This document shows positions 62,201 to 64,000 of a DNA stretch of 64,000 bases, piece after piece; the stretch's first letter is position 1, and every line of letters starts with the position of its first letter. Under the pieces are notes generated by a model. That model made no database searches. It was not told the DNA's origin and saw only the letters and a program-made list of their open reading frames with translations. This stretch comes from Capitella teleta (lineage: Eukaryota > Annelida > Polychaeta > Capitellidae): the NCBI GenBank assembly GCA_000328365.1, contig KB307554.1, positions 106,202 to 170,201 of the forward strand. Reading direction: 5' to 3'. The translations under genes and the position numbers were made by a program.

Positions 62201-64000
62201 ATAGCCTCTTCTTTCACCTCCTCCGCCTCAACAACGAAGAAGAAGAAGGACGGGCGAACACACTGCATGCATGCAGATACAGACGGCGAGTTGGCCGCCG
62301 CCAACAGAGAGGGCGATGGATTGGCCCCCGGCGAATAATCAGGCAACTAAATTTGCAAGATTCATGAGCTGCTTGCTGGGCGACGGGCGGCGCAGGGTGC
62401 GAGGAGGAGCAAGTCTGCATGCAACGCTCAAGGAACAGGCGCCGCCGTGCGATGCAATGCAGCCATGTTCCAGTGCTGATCCAACTGCATATACCAGTGG
62501 ATATACACGATGCATGCATATACATAGAATTATATAGAGATAGGTTTCCAGCCTCGTCTTCTGGCGAGCGACTCCCGCGTAATGAATACTGCATAAGCCA
62601 CGGGTGATGCCAGGGAACCTGATCGCGAGGAGGGGGAATCACGTGGATGCCTCGCGGGAGGAGATGAAGCAGAGGAAGACATCCTCAGCACACACCCCCC
62701 GCAAAAAAAAACAGCGGCGTCGACGGGAGCATCACGCAAGAGCGAGTGCTTTTAAGCGTCTGTAATTGCAATTATCTTGAGCAAAAAGCCGAGGAGCGCG
62801 GTAATCACGATGATCCAGGCATGGCAATGTTTTTGCATGCGGCTCCTTTTTGATGACGGCGTCGACTGCTTACACAGAGCATCCATAAACCGCAAGCAGC
62901 CAACCGACTGCAAAACATGCCACGATGCTCATTCATAAATGGGATTCGGGGGCTACAGCGTTTTGCATGGGGAGGGGAGGGGGAGCTTGGCGCGAATTGG
63001 CTTCCGCCTGCAGCGGGCATCGTTTTGCCTTCAGCTGCAGCGAAATAAGGTGAACACTGCTACAGCACAATGAGCCACGCTGACTGCATGCAGTTAGGGC
63101 TGAGACCCGCAACAGTCTGTTCCACTGACAACGTGTTTCGCTGCTCATTTACCGACACCTGCACGCCTCAGTGCTGCAGGGGTCGATGAATACAAAGACA
63201 CGCCAGGGGGTAGTGGATTCAAGGTAACAAAGCACTGTCTCTCAAGGCGCCGGATGCAGCTCAGTTGGACGAAGATGAAATTGATCGAGTTATGCAACCC
63301 TCAGGTTTAGAACATGAAAACACACTATGTTCAGATATGTATTATAACATAAGAACGAAGCGTCGATCAAGTGTGCTGGGCATTCGACAGAACACGCGAG
63401 CAGGAACGGCGTCTGCTCGTTAAGGGAGCCGAGTGCGAATAAAGAAGCCGTCTTTATGGCCCGAAACTGAAACAGATTGCTCGTTTTGCTGACAATGGCC
63501 CGTCCATCCAGCGGCCGCATCGGGGCGCGTGGGGCCCCGAAAAGCCAATGCAACGACGTTATTAGGAGACTGCAATGGATGTCAGCCAGGATGGCACTCA
63601 CCCGAAAAGCCTACACACGACGCTGATCCACTGCCGTCAGCAGATTCTCCCGATCGGGTTGTCAATGGCAACAGGGCCTTATCGCAGCAGCACGCAAGCG
63701 AGTAATGCACGGTGACGGGTCTATCCCGAGAACAGACAGCTTGATGGTTTTCGCCTCGTATGCGCATGCAGCGCAAGTGATTCGGCCGCACGCGGTGCTC
63801 GCATTGATCAGGACTGCCACCTGCTGGCCCTCACAAGCACTATACACAAACACCGATGAATGACAAGGTCGATCGCATCGCCACCTCGTGCTATAAGCCT
63901 ATAGCTGCATGCATGCTCTCGCAAAATAAAAAACGAGCATTCGCGACCCTGGATTGAACAAAAAGCCAAAGGACCCAGGTCCCAAGGCACGCCAAAAAAA
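59214..64000. other. Upstream AUTS2-like intron or 5' flank
   Basis: GC-rich, transposon-free sequence with no recognised exon. TGCATGCA occurs at 59257, 62264, 62268, 62416, 62511, 63085 and 63906. The missing 5' exons of the AUTS2-like gene may be small and hidden here or lie past the window. Confidence 0.45.

Overview
The window is animal nuclear DNA, most likely from an invertebrate metazoan. Its genes are split by GT-AG introns and it holds Tc1/mariner, pogo-type and LINE elements. Host genes with clear animal orthologues are TMEM218, SETD6, an ankyrin/SOCS-box (ASB) gene and an AUTS2-family gene. No ribosomal RNA, tRNA, CRISPR array or bacterial-type operon was seen. I cannot name the species. 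Many introns are only 49-57 bp, yet one AUTS2 intron exceeds 13 kb.

Region 1-13 kb is AT-rich and gene-bearing. It holds the last two exons of an unidentified plus-strand gene (1-955), a pogo/Tigger-like MITE (1488-2275), TMEM218 on the minus strand with a probable 5' UTR exon at about 3.6 kb, and a plus-strand ASB gene (6024-8017). The ASB gene converges with SETD6 on the minus strand (8960-12866, at least ten exons; the extreme 5' exon was not found). The 2.1 kb SETD6 intron carries a dispersed repeat.

Region 13-28 kb is a transposon nest. It contains a broken tyrosine-recombinase-like remnant, several truncated LINE reverse transcriptase ends, a pogo-like terminal fragment, a Tc1 element with perfect 27-bp terminal inverted repeats interrupted by an assembly gap, a small spliced DUF4806-like gene or pseudogene, a longer LINE with ORF1, endonuclease and the start of reverse transcriptase, and a mariner-type MITE.

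Region 29-64 kb is different: GC-rich, full of CAG/CTG and GAG tracts, with no recognisable transposon. It is filled by one minus-strand gene of the AUTS2/FBRSL1/FBRS family. Fifteen exons (30373-59213) splice in consistent phase to 1,240 codons. Landmarks shared with human AUTS2 are the acidic DS-rich microexons, NMFAP, LNxRFL, the histidine-rich HX repeat, [33 protein letters not shown]-like and APPPLIS segments. Further 5' exons probably lie beyond 59.2 kb or outside the window. The introns look unusually rich in the palindrome TGCATGCA, which contains the Rbfox-type motif UGCAUG.

The genes do not form a pathway. TMEM218 is a ciliary transition-zone protein, ASB an E3-ligase adaptor, SETD6 a lysine methyltransferase and AUTS2 a chromatin/transcription regulator. 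No clearly new system is evident. The most interesting leads are AUTS2 microexon control, the TE-rich/TE-free boundary, the small DUF4806-like gene and the very short introns.
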